This document shows, in pieces, positions 1 to 5,366 of a stretch of 5,718 nt of DNA. Origin of the DNA: Bacteroidales bacterium (lineage in GTDB: Bacteria; Bacteroidota; Bacteroidia; Bacteroidales; 4484-276); NCBI GenBank assembly GCA_029939965.1, contig JAOZRY010000240.1, positions 1-5,718 on the forward strand, written 5' to 3'. Position numbers and translations under genes: made by a program. The notes beneath the pieces are model-generated. The model had not been told where the DNA came from. It was given only the letters and a program-made list of their open reading frames with translations, and ran no database searches. The first letter of the stretch is position 1. Each line of letters begins with the position of its first letter.

Positions 1-97
1 CAATTGAACCCTGTTTCATGTTTACGAATTATGAAATGCGACAATTCTATTTTACTAATGAAATTGCATAACGGATTGAATTATAGAACTAAGGTAA
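1..97 (+). repeat. ~97-bp direct repeat, copy A, upstream of the 78-residue gene
   Basis: This stretch matches 1176-1273 in the same orientation with roughly 80 percent identity and one single-base indel after position 19. The best conserved blocks are 1-19, 26-38, 41-55 and 56-70. Within it are TTTCAT (14-19), ATGAAA (31-36) and a second ATGAAA (59-63 region). The first two form a 6-bp inverted repeat with an 11-base spacer, and all three are kept in copy B. Copy A ends about 16 bases before the GTG start at 113, copy B about 66 bases before the GTG at 1339. It may be a promoter/operator region shared by two genes or a duplication scar. The left end may extend beyond the window. Confidence 0.8.
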
Positions 98-112
98 GGA
101 TGTCTGAGTATT

Positions 113-349
113 GTGAAAACAGATAATGGCAAAGCCAGTTTATTTATTCAAAAAGGCAACAACAGGTTTATTTTGAATATAAAATTAGAGCAGCAAGACG
201 AGATGCCGCTAATGAGTGTAAGAGATGCAAGGTTGTTGGTAATCGCCATCAACTTTGCAACACAAAAAGAAGTTGACCTTTGTATGGAACATATTCGCAT
301 TAGACATAAACAAAGACAGGCGGATATTGACAGGTATTATCGGGAATAG
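113..349 (+). CDS. Hypothetical protein, 78 residues
   Basis: I do not recognise this family. The product is small and soluble, with no signal peptide or membrane segment. Its first 30 residues look like beta strands (alternating ASLFIQ and RFILNIKL). The middle is probably helical (SVRDARLLVIAINFA, about residues 35-49), and the C-terminal tail is very basic and charged (EHIRIRHKQRQADIDRYYRE). The GTG at 113 is the first usable start after an in-frame TAA at 95-97. AAGGTAAGGA (91-100) lies about 12 bases upstream and could serve as a distant ribosome binding site. An ATG at 100 in another frame encodes only eight codons. The gene sits directly behind repeat copy A and converges on the reverse-strand ORF at 376-615. 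Coding status is supported by natural-looking amino-acid composition, not by a recognised domain. Confidence 0.6.
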   Translation: MKTDNGKASLFIQKGNNRFILNIKLEQQDEMPLMSVRDARLLVIAINFATQKEVDLCMEHIRIRHKQRQADIDRYYRE

Positions 350-375
350 TTATTTTAGTAAAGTAGAATTAAGGT

Positions 376-615
376 TTAAATTAAAAAAAATAAGGTTTTC
401 ATACACACACAAAATGTAAACCCCGTGAAATAGATTTGCATTCGGTATTTTAATTTAACGGGGTAAATCGATAAATGAAAGATGCCAAATATTCTTGTTT
501 TTTTACCAGAAATAGATGCTTCACGAATATCCTCACCAATTACTCTCCAATCATTCTCAATTGCTTTTTTGTCAGCATCCTTGCGGGAGTTTGAAGAATT
601 AATTTGAAAATTCAA
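376..615 (-). CDS. Small hypothetical ORF (79 codons), possibly frameshifted near its middle
   Basis: The N-terminal ~35 residues look like a real protein (SRKDADKKAIENDWRVIGED, then IREAS). From residue ~39 on the translation becomes hydrophobic and irregular, as expected of non-coding DNA. The start is a TTG directly after an in-frame TAA. An AAGAAG at 621-626 on the coding strand lies about five bases upstream and is a plausible ribosome binding site. The WYL fragment ends 11 bases upstream on the same strand, so the two were probably co-transcribed. A run of seven A on the coding strand (T at 498-504) falls exactly where the character changes. With one A fewer the reading would continue as GKKQEYLASFIYRFTPLN and stop near 452, just in front of an inverted repeat. 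Function is unknown. The real end may be near 452 rather than 376. Confidence 0.4.
   Translation of the reverse strand: MNFQINSSNSRKDADKKAIENDWRVIGEDIREASISGKKTRIFGIFHLSIYPVKLKYRMQIYFTGFTFCVCMKTLFFLI
420..464 (-). terminator. Inverted repeat, possible terminator of the reverse-strand WYL-remnant unit
   Basis: ACCCCGT (420-426) pairs with ACGGGGT (458-464), and inside it AAATA (428-432) pairs with TATTT (446-450). Read on the reverse strand, the outer stem is followed by TTTACATTTTG, a modest T-rich stretch. The loop is long for an intrinsic terminator and the inner pairing is asymmetric. It lies inside the longest reading of the small ORF. It would lie just downstream of the stop if that ORF is shifted at the A7 run. 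The role as terminator is inference. Confidence 0.35.
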
Positions 616-626
616 TTATTCTTCTT

Positions 627-992
627 CTATAAACAAACAGCCTCTTTCAGTCTTTCATTTATGCGCTCGCTCAACCATGTAGGTTCAATAACCCGAACAT
701 TTTCACCAAACGACAAAATCACCGATTCAATCTCATAATTGGGGATAACAGTTATTCTAACTTCCAGTTCTCCTTTTTCGAGCCAGGTGATTTTTTGGGA
801 GAGGTGCAGGGGTTTAGTGGCAACATAAGGCGCGCTCGAAACACTAAATTTCAGTTTGATTTCTTCCGGGGCTTTGCCGGTATTGCGTGTTACCCCGATG
901 ATACCTTCAAAATATTCCCTCCCGAATTCCTTTATTAACAATCGATGATCTGGTAACGGATAAGTGCATTTTTGTTGACCGGTATGGGACAA
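627..992 (-). pseudogene. C-terminal remnant of a WYL-domain transcriptional regulator
   Basis: The translation matches the end of the WYL domain and the following C-terminal extension (WCX) of WYL regulators. Family-typical pieces are YFEGIIGVTRN (about residues 27-37), APYVATKPLHLSQK (about 54-67), VIPNYEIESVILSFGE (about 82-97) and a final helix WLSERINERLKEAV. Full members are about 300-340 residues, with an N-terminal helix-turn-helix and the WYL core. Here only ~110 residues remain, and the DNA-binding part and the WYL core are absent. The only start available is a TTG at 992, and an in-frame TAA lies at 999-1001. I looked at the upstream 170 bases in the other reverse frames and saw no N-terminal remnant. 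WYL proteins are ligand- or nucleic-acid-sensing regulators, often near defence genes. This copy cannot act as a DNA-binding regulator. It could only be a pseudogene or a stand-alone sensor piece. Confidence 0.75.
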
Positions 993-1338
993 AATAAATT
1001 AATTTTGTACAAACAGGTGCACCGGAAATTTTCAACACCTTTCATTTAAAAGTCTTAAAAATGAATTAACAGGATATTTTTTCAGAAAGCGTATTCCTCA
1101 AAAATAAAACTAAAAATCAGTAGAAATAAATAATATTTGCTCCTTCCCTCCTCTGTTCTTTTTTAAAACCTGAGGCAATTGAATCCTGTTTCATTTTTTA
1201 CAAATTATGAAATACTACAATTCTATTTTACGAATGAAATGGCATAACAGATTAACTTATAGTGGTAAAGTAGGTTTTTTGAATTTTCAGTCAAAATAAC
1301 CTACAGATGTATTCGTTTACAGAAAAAAGATACAGATA
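993..1338. other. Intergenic region with repeat copy B, no gene seen
   Basis: These 346 bases separate the WYL remnant from the AlbA_2 gene. Bases 1000-1175 are AT-rich and stop-filled in all frames I inspected. They contain an 8-bp palindrome GGTGCACC (1016-1023). Bases 1176-1273 are repeat copy B. Bases 1274-1338 should hold the promoter of the AlbA_2 gene. I see only a poor match (TAGGTTTTTTG around 1271-1281) to the TAnnTTTG element and no convincing -33 box. Confidence 0.6.
1176..1273 (+). repeat. ~97-bp direct repeat, copy B, upstream of the AlbA_2 gene
   Basis: Second copy of the sequence at 1-97. Identical stretches include ACAATTCTATTTTAC (1217-1231) and AATGAAAT (1233-1240), followed by GCATAAC (1242-1248). 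TTTCAT (1189-1194) and ATGAAA (1207-1212) keep the inverted spacing seen in copy A. Similarity fades after about 1273, as it does after 97 in copy A. The two copies are 1.18 kb apart and enclose the 78-residue gene and the WYL remnant. Confidence 0.8.
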
Positions 1339-1989
1339 GTGAGCGGCACTTACATAATAAAATTGATTGCACAGGGAGAGCACCAGCAACAGGATTTTAA
1401 ATTCGAAATTTCGGATTCAAAAAAGATTGCACGTTCACTATCAGCATTTTCGAATACCGATGGTGGCAAGCTATTAGTTGGTGTAAAAGACAATGGTGTA
1501 ATTGCCGGTGTAAGATCAGAAGAGGAGTTTTATATGGTACAAGCAGCGGCAGAAATGTACTGTAAACCTCCTGTAAAATTTAAAATAAAAGAGTGGATTA
1601 TTGATGGCAAAACAGTTCTGGAGGTTGATATTCCAAAAAACATCCCTAACAGACCAATTACAGCCCCGGATAGAGAAGGGAAATGGATGGCGTATATTCG
1701 CGTAAACGATCAGAATTTATTAGCAAATACGGTTCTTTTAAGTGTGTGGAAAATGCAAAAACGGGTGCACGGTATTACGATTCGCTACACAGACAAAGAA
1801 AAAATATTACTCGATTATTTAGACAAGAACCAGGAAGTTACCCTTTCTGATTTCAGGAATATTGCAGGAATATCGCGAAAAGTAGCCGAAAAGGTTTTGG
1901 TTGATCTAATCACCCTAAAGATTATCAAAATGAATATAACCGAAAAAATAACCCACTATACTATTAACCCTGATTTTTCGGATGAATAG
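1339..1989 (+). CDS. AlbA_2 (Schlafen-type) domain protein with C-terminal winged helix
   Basis: The 216-residue product has an AlbA_2 domain (about residues 12-127). This is followed by a winged-helix-like segment (about 148-210, EKILLDYLDK, then EVTLSDFRNIAGISRKVAEK). Recognisable AlbA_2 features are DFKFEISD (19-26), the AFSNTDGGKLLVGV core (36-49), GVIAGV (53-58) and WMAYIRV (116-122). This domain is usually called divergent AAA-4 or Schlafen AlbA_2 and is annotated as putative DNA-binding or ATP-binding. Short versions of about 200 residues with a terminal winged helix are common in Bacteroidota, and their function is not established. GTG at 1339 is chosen because family members begin a few residues before the TYIIKLI-like strand and the frame is closed by TAA at 1297-1299. 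A cytoplasmic regulator is the likeliest role (inference). The gene is monocistronic, with repeat copy B upstream and a stem-loop behind the stop. Confidence 0.88.
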   Translation: MSGTYIIKLIAQGEHQQQDFKFEISDSKKIARSLSAFSNTDGGKLLVGVKDNGVIAGVRSEEEFYMVQAAAEMYCKPPVKFKIKEWIIDGKTVLEVDIPKNIPNRPITAPDREGKWMAYIRVNDQNLLANTVLLSVWKMQKRVHGITIRYTDKEKILLDYLDKNQEVTLSDFRNIAGISRKVAEKVLVDLITLKIIKMNITEKITHYTINPDFSDE

Positions 1990-1999
1990 TAGTTGTGCT

Positions 2000-2015
2000 T
2001 TCCGGTAAACCGGAA
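2000..2015 (+). terminator. Stem-loop terminator after the AlbA_2 gene
   Basis: TTCCGG and CCGGAA form a perfect 6-bp GC-containing stem around a TAAA loop, starting 10 bases after the stop codon. It is followed by GTTATTTATG, a short and interrupted T-rich run. Position and stem quality fit a rho-independent terminator, though the T tract is weak. Confidence 0.5.
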
Positions 2016-2128
2016 GTTATTTATGAGTAGCCCCAAAATGTAGTTAGCCTGATGGCAATAATCATACTTGTATGTTCTTCAACAAAATCTGAGTTACAAG
2101 TACAAAGTTATAGAATTGTGGATAGCGA

Positions 2129-2695
2129 TTAAAAATACCGCCTCACTTTCGACTTATAAATCAGCCATTGATCTCCAAAATTATCTTCCAAAAAGCGTTC
2201 TTCATTTTTAATAATTTGATTATGAATAACGATTCCAACCACAGCAGCCAAGAGGTTAATCGGATTAGGAACATATAAAACCGAAGCAATGGCCATCAAG
2301 AATAGCCCAAAGTACATGGGGTTTCGGCTTAGTTTGTAAATTCCACCGGTTTGCAGTTTAACCATGTCTTTTTGAGGCAAACCCATTTTAGTGTATTTTC
2401 CCATTTTAATTAACGACAGATTAAGGAATAACACGGCTTCAAAACAAATGAAAACAGCAACCCACCGAAGCCAGTCAGGCACTTCGTACCAGGCAATATT
2501 TTTGCCTAATACGGCAGCCAGCAAAACGATAACCGGAACAAACATTGAAAACTTTCCAATTATTTGAATATAAATATTCATGGCAGGTCGCCCAAATAAT
2601 TCACGACCCTGAAGTTTTACGTAAAATAGAACTGCAAAAAATATTATGCCTAGTATGGCATAAAGAGTAAGTATAATAATTGCGGGAAGTAACAT
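2129..2695 (-). CDS. ICMT/PEMT-type membrane methyltransferase family protein
   Basis: An integral membrane protein of 188 residues from the ATG at 2695, or 199 residues from the TTG at 2728, three bases behind the stop of the upstream gene. About five hydrophobic segments can be seen. In numbering from the TTG they lie near 13-36, 54-75, 88-107, 139-152 and 157-170. The C-terminal half carries the family signature: GGIYKLSRNPMYFG (128-141) and EERFLEDNFGDQW (176-188), followed by YKSKVRRYF at the end. This matches isoprenylcysteine carboxyl methyltransferase / phospholipid methyltransferase-like proteins, which use S-adenosylmethionine at the membrane. The usual first-motif RHPxY is RNPMY here. 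Bacterial substrates are mostly unknown, so no substrate is assigned. It is the downstream gene of a pair with the YdcF-like gene, and co-transcription is very likely. I favour ATG because TTG is rare and the first 11 residues add nothing recognisable. Confidence 0.82.
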   Translation of the reverse strand: MLLPAIIILTLYAILGIIFFAVLFYVKLQGRELFGRPAMNIYIQIIGKFSMFVPVIVLLAAVLGKNIAWYEVPDWLRWVAVFICFEAVLFLNLSLIKMGKYTKMGLPQKDMVKLQTGGIYKLSRNPMYFGLFLMAIASVLYVPNPINLLAAVVGIVIHNQIIKNEERFLEDNFGDQWLIYKSKVRRYF

Positions 2696-2730
2696 ATTTG
2701 TAAAATTTAACAAGAAACGGAACAACAAAT

Positions 2731-3420
2731 TCAGGATTTTGTTTCAAAACTTTTCTCATTTTCATCGGGCCAGAAAAAAAACAAGACGTAATAATAGGAA
2801 ATCGTTTCGGTTATAATGCTTTTAAAACCCCGGCTCGACTTGTACCAATTGTATCTGCTAATGCCTTTGGATGGAATAACAATATTGCCAACGTTGATAT
2901 GTGGCTCATAAACCATTTTAAACAAATATTTACTGCGTCGCGAATGAGTACCGAGCGATACAATATTTATACTCTTTGTTTCGGGCAGGTTTTCGCTGAT
3001 GTATTTCTTGGTGTACAAAGCTGAGTTGTAAGTTCTGTCTTTAAATACACCCGGCGAAACAGGTACAGCAACCACTTTGCAGGAATCGAAACCCAAATTT
3101 AAAAGAGAATTCCTGATGAGGCCTGCGGCAGTTTCGACACCCGAAATATAAAACCCCTGATCGAATGTTGTACCGGAAGTTATTATTAAATCATAGTTAT
3201 CTTCATAAAAAATATTTATAATAATGGGGTAAGCATGGTCAGGAATATAACCTTCAAGAATCATTATTTTGGCCTCTATTGTGTTTTGGACAGACAAAAA
3301 TGGAACTACGTTTCGAATGTAACCCCCGACAAATACCAAAAGAGCTACACCAACCAATAACCAACCGTATAGAGTAAGTCCCCATCTTTCGCGCTTGCTT
3401 ACCAGTTTTATTCTCTTCAT
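2731..3420 (-). CDS. YdcF/SanA-like (DUF218) membrane-anchored protein
   Basis: The 229-residue product has a short basic N-terminus, one membrane segment (about 14-35, LTLYGWLLVGVALLVFVGGY) and a globular domain that would lie outside the inner membrane. The domain shows DUF218 landmarks in order: ILEGYIPDHAYP (54-65), DLIITSG (77-83), DRTYNSA (128-134), VSLGTHSRRSKYLF (154-167) and NWYKSSRGFKSIITETISYYY (starting at 191). These match a Bacteroidota branch that usually reads VEGWLPDYAL, DRTYxSA and LGAHARRSRLLF. DUF218 proteins (YdcF, SanA, ElyC) are linked to envelope integrity, but the reaction is not settled. ATG at 3420 is the natural start. A good TATTTTTG element lies upstream. Its stop is almost adjacent to the downstream methyltransferase gene, suggesting a two-gene envelope operon. 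Confidence 0.8.
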   Translation of the reverse strand: MKRIKLVSKRERWGLTLYGWLLVGVALLVFVGGYIRNVVPFLSVQNTIEAKIMILEGYIPDHAYPIIINIFYEDNYDLIITSGTTFDQGFYISGVETAAGLIRNSLLNLGFDSCKVVAVPVSPGVFKDRTYNSALYTKKYISENLPETKSINIVSLGTHSRRSKYLFKMVYEPHINVGNIVIPSKGISRYNWYKSSRGFKSIITETISYYYVLFFFWPDENEKSFETKS

Positions 3421-3424
3421 TTTG

Positions 3425-3458
3425 TTTGGTGTAATGAATGTAGTTTTTCGTACTTTCG
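3425..3458 (+). promoter_or_regulatory. Possible Bacteroidota-type promoter for the cupin-SDR operon
   Basis: TTTG at 3425-3428 is followed after 22 bases by TACTTTCG (3451-3458). This resembles the TTTG / TAnnTTTG pair of the primary sigma factor in Bacteroidota, with one mismatch (C for T) in the downstream box. It would start transcription roughly 35-40 bases before the ATG at 3504. Identified only by consensus matching. Confidence 0.3.
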
Positions 3459-3487
3459 GTTTTTTTTAGCCAATAATTAAAGCCCGG

Positions 3488-3495
3488 CAAAAATA
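3488..3495 (-). promoter_or_regulatory. Candidate -7 element (TATTTTTG) for the YdcF-methyltransferase pair
   Basis: On the reverse strand TATTTTTG fits TAnnTTTG exactly and lies 67 bases upstream of the ATG at 3420, leaving a leader of about 60 bases. No TTTG box is found at the usual distance; the nearest is 28 bases away (CAAA at 3524-3527). The element faces the cupin promoter region across an 83-bp divergent spacer. Confidence 0.35.
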
Positions 3496-3503
3496 TCATT
3501 ATT

Positions 3504-3818
3504 ATGACAGCTGATTATATTATCAAAAAACTTAATCTTAAACCTTTACCCGGCGAAGGCGGTTTTTTTAGGGAAACTTTCAAATCAAAAACCATCCGTA
3601 TCGGAAATAATCTTGTTGGGGAAGAAAGGCCACAGGTAATTGTTCCTGCCCATACATGGCAAGGCACAAAGCTTATAAACGGCGGACAGTTTGCATTGTT
3701 TGGCACAACAATGTCGCCGGGTTTTGAATTTACAGATTACATTCAGGGTCATAAGCAAGAACTCATCAAAACCTACCCAACGATTGCAAATGAAATTGAA
3801 AACTATTTCCATCCCTAA
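3504..3818 (+). CDS. Cupin_5 (DUF985) family protein lacking its central core
   Basis: The 104-residue product begins like a Cupin_5 protein (TADYIIKKLNLKPLPGEGGF then FRETFKSK, residues 2-29). From residue 30 it continues with the C-terminal part of the same family: TIRIGNN (30-36), ERPQVIVPAHTWQG (41-54), FALFGTTMSPGFEFTDY (63-79) and the final helix. Complete members are about 155-170 residues. Between these blocks they have the strand region with the TAIYFLL, FSxxHR and DEIWHFY type motifs. That stretch of roughly 55-60 residues, which holds most ligand or metal-binding positions, is missing, and the frame is kept across the junction (about 3582-3596). The product may be an inactive remnant or an unusually small barrel. 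It lies 12 bases in front of the SDR gene and is probably co-transcribed with it. The role of DUF985 cupins is poorly defined (sugar-epimerase-like fold). Confidence 0.78.
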   Translation: MTADYIIKKLNLKPLPGEGGFFRETFKSKTIRIGNNLVGEERPQVIVPAHTWQGTKLINGGQFALFGTTMSPGFEFTDYIQGHKQELIKTYPTIANEIENYFHP

Positions 3819-3830
3819 TATTATAAAACT

Positions 3831-4604
3831 ATGACACCAATTCACGAGTTACTATCTTTAAAGGGAAAAACTGCTATAGTTACCGGCGGTGCTGTAAACA
3901 TTGGCCGTGCAACCACATTGCGACTTGCAGAAGCAGGTGCAAATGTTGCTGTTATTTACTATCATTCGCAAAAGGAAGCGGATGATTTATCGGGTATGCT
4001 CAAAAATTCAGGCTGCAAACACTTTATTTTCAAAGCTGATTTAACTAAAGAAAATGAAGTAAAAAATGCTACAAAAAAAGTTATCGAACATTTTGGTGGT
4101 GTTGATGTTTTGGTAAACAACGCAGGGATTTTTGGATTGTCGATGCAGGAAAATTTGAAAAATGAAGGCTGGGATAGTGTTTTTGATATAAATGTAAAAG
4201 GTCTTTTCATGTTATCGCGGGAGGTAATTGGGGTAATGAAGAAAAATAAAAAAGGGGGAGTAATTGTAAATATGGCAAGTATAAACGGAGTACACCCCGG
4301 ATTTGGAAAAACGGCCCATTACGATGCAACCAAAGGCGCGGTGATAGCTTACACCAAATCGCTGGCAGCAGAGTTGGCAAAAAATAATATAAGGGTTAAT
4401 GCTGTTGCTCCCGGGCTTGTTGATTCCAAAAACCTCAGGAAGTTTGCACCGGAACTTGCCGAAATGGTAGAAAAACGAACACCTCTGCAAAAATTAGCAA
4501 TCCACGAAGATATCGCTAACGCCGTACTCTATTTATCAACGAAAGCATCATCACACATCACCGGAGAAATATTAATTGTTGATGGTGGATATTTACTAAC
4601 TTGA
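3831..4604 (+). CDS. Short-chain dehydrogenase/reductase (SDR), classical type
   Basis: A complete 257-residue Rossmann-fold oxidoreductase using NAD(H) or NADP(H). The cofactor-binding glycine motif is TGGAVNIG (18-25), a slight variant of TGxxxGIG. Others are D70 (KADLT, adenine contact), NNAG (96-99), the structural/catalytic N121 (DINVKG) and the triad S150, Y164, K168 (HYDATK). PG at 194-195 and the C-terminal TGEILIVDGGY complete the fold. Length and all catalytic residues agree with an active FabG/glucose-dehydrogenase-like enzyme. Such enzymes reduce ketones or oxidise secondary alcohols, and the substrate cannot be told from sequence. The residues after strand 2 (IYYHSQKEA) lack the acidic residue typical of strict NAD users, so NADP is somewhat favoured (inference). 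ATG at 3831 is 12 bases after the cupin stop. A short stem-loop follows the gene. Confidence 0.93.
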   Translation: MTPIHELLSLKGKTAIVTGGAVNIGRATTLRLAEAGANVAVIYYHSQKEADDLSGMLKNSGCKHFIFKADLTKENEVKNATKKVIEHFGGVDVLVNNAGIFGLSMQENLKNEGWDSVFDINVKGLFMLSREVIGVMKKNKKGGVIVNMASINGVHPGFGKTAHYDATKGAVIAYTKSLAAELAKNNIRVNAVAPGLVDSKNLRKFAPELAEMVEKRTPLQKLAIHEDIANAVLYLSTKASSHITGEILIVDGGYLLT

Positions 4605-4611
4605 TTTTTAG

Positions 4612-4635
4612 GTTCTACTGCGAATTTAGTGGAAC
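4612..4635 (+). terminator. Stem-loop after the SDR gene, weak terminator candidate
   Basis: GTTCTACT (4612-4619) and AGTGGAAC (4628-4635) form an 8-bp stem with one G-T pair and an 8-base loop, beginning 8 bases after the stop. It is followed by TACAAAAATG rather than a T tract, so intrinsic termination is doubtful. It may mainly protect the 3' end. Confidence 0.35.
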
Positions 4636-4652
4636 TACAAAAATGCTTCAAG

Positions 4653-4700
4653 GCTAAAATGATTCAATGCTAAAATGATTTAATGGTTCAATGCTTTAAT
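4653..4700 (+). repeat. 16-bp tandem repeat, three units
   Basis: Units are GCTAAAATGATTCAAT (4653-4668), GCTAAAATGATTTAAT (4669-4684) and a diverged GGTTCAATGCTTTAAT (4685-4700). The first two differ at one position. A fragment with similar words (AATGCTTCAAG) precedes at 4642-4652. The array lies in the SDR 3' region and has no coding potential. Confidence 0.7.
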
Positions 4701-4927
4701 CACCTTCCCCTTCTCTTATTATCGCATTGACTCCATATCGCATTTCATCATTATAAACGAACTTATAGCAGAATAACAGAATCATTGTTTACCACGAGAA
4801 TGGTAGTAAAACCAATTTTTATATGGAGATTGGAGAATAGAAAAGCAAAAAAACTTACTAAAGACCAAAAAACTACACTTACATTTTTTTGGTGGAATTA
4901 GATCATTCGAAGGTTAGCCCCCTATTT

Positions 4928-4945
4928 TGCTAATTATCATTAGCA
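4928..4945 (-). terminator. Hairpin across the DUF1858 stop codon
   Basis: TGCTAAT and ATTAGCA form a perfect 7-bp stem around a 4-base loop. On the reverse strand this covers the last codons and the TAG of the DUF1858 gene. Downstream is AAATAGGGGG, without a T run, so it is a poor intrinsic terminator. The left arm plus loop (TGCTAATTATCA) recurs at 5366-5377 on the other side of the gene. Confidence 0.35.
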
Positions 4946-5151
4946 GCCAACTCCTTCATCTCTTCTACCAGCTTTTTTATAACATTATCATCAAAGCCTT
5001 TTCCTTTGGCAGCTTCTTCCAAAGTTCCACAAACCGGATCGCCGCAAGGAATACATGTTACACCTTTCTGAGAAAGAAAGTTGATAGAAAAAACATAATT
5101 TTTTATTAAATCCTCAATAAAAATCTCTTTTGTGATTTCCGGTTTTTTCAT
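4930..5151 (-). CDS. DUF1858 domain protein, small three-cysteine protein
   Basis: The 73-residue product is almost entirely a DUF1858 domain. It has an N-terminal ITKEIFIEDLIKNY helix (6-19), FSINFLSQKG (21-30), a cysteine turn CIPCGDPVC (33-41) and GTLEEAAKGKGF (42-53), and ends with a charged helix (54-69). DUF1858 occurs alone or at the N-terminus of ScdA/RIC-like iron-sulfur repair and hybrid redox proteins. The paired cysteines C33 and C36 are the conserved feature, and C41 is an additional cysteine in the same loop. A redox or metal/iron-sulfur related role is suggested by family context, not shown. The ATG at 5151 is preceded by AAGAAGC as a possible ribosome binding site and by a TAGTTTTG promoter element. 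It appears monocistronic. Confidence 0.82.
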   Translation of the reverse strand: MKKPEITKEIFIEDLIKNYVFSINFLSQKGVTCIPCGDPVCGTLEEAAKGKGFDDNVIKKLVEEMKELAANDN

Positions 5152-5188
5152 CGTTTGCTTCTTTTTATGCGCACTTTTTAGTTTTATG

Positions 5189-5196
5189 CAAAACTA
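5189..5196 (-). promoter_or_regulatory. Candidate -7 element (TAGTTTTG) for the DUF1858 gene
   Basis: On the reverse strand TAGTTTTG fits TAnnTTTG exactly and lies 37 bases before the ATG at 5151, implying a leader of about 30 bases. A TTTG box (CAAA at 5221-5224 on the plus strand) lies 24 bases further upstream, slightly beyond the usual spacing. Identified by consensus only. Confidence 0.45.
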
Positions 5197-5366
5197 TAAA
5201 AGATATTTTCATAACCATAACAAAAAATCCCTGAAAGTTGTCATTCATCACATTTTTTCTGGATACATGCTTATTACTTAACATTTTGTTAATATAAATT
5301 TAAGAAATTGATAAACCCCTTTTAACCTCATTATAATTTACGGCTACCCACATAAAGTTGGACTCT

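Larger units (their letters stand above)
4605..4929. other. Convergent intergenic region with 16-bp tandem repeat, no gene seen
   Basis: These 325 bases lie between the convergent SDR and DUF1858 genes. They contain a stem-loop near the SDR stop (4612-4635), a short tandem repeat (4653-4700) and a minor 5-bp hairpin TACCA/TGGTA (4790-4805). The rest is A/T-rich, with a T7 run at 4884-4890 region. No open frame of protein-like composition was found on either strand. Confidence 0.6.

Noticed and set aside
1..1273. Insertion sequence or composite transposon bounded by the 97-bp repeats
   Set aside because: No transposase or recombinase remnant was found between the copies, the copies are diverged, and no terminal inverted repeats or target duplications are visible.
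3254..3499. 81-codon reverse frame overlapping the YdcF-like gene start
   Set aside because: It overlaps the YdcF-like N-terminus in another frame and shows no domain. Its 5' part lies in the promoter spacer.
3515..3845. Reverse-strand open frames opposite the cupin gene
   Set aside because: They are antisense shadows. The forward frame gives clear Cupin_5 motifs and the reverse products resemble nothing.
3962..4490. Reverse-strand open frames opposite the SDR gene
   Set aside because: The forward frame encodes a complete SDR with all catalytic residues. The reverse translations are Cys/Phe/Ser-rich antisense.
4927..5109. 60-codon forward frame opposite the DUF1858 gene
   Set aside because: The reverse frame carries the DUF1858 motif with conserved cysteines, so the forward frame is antisense.
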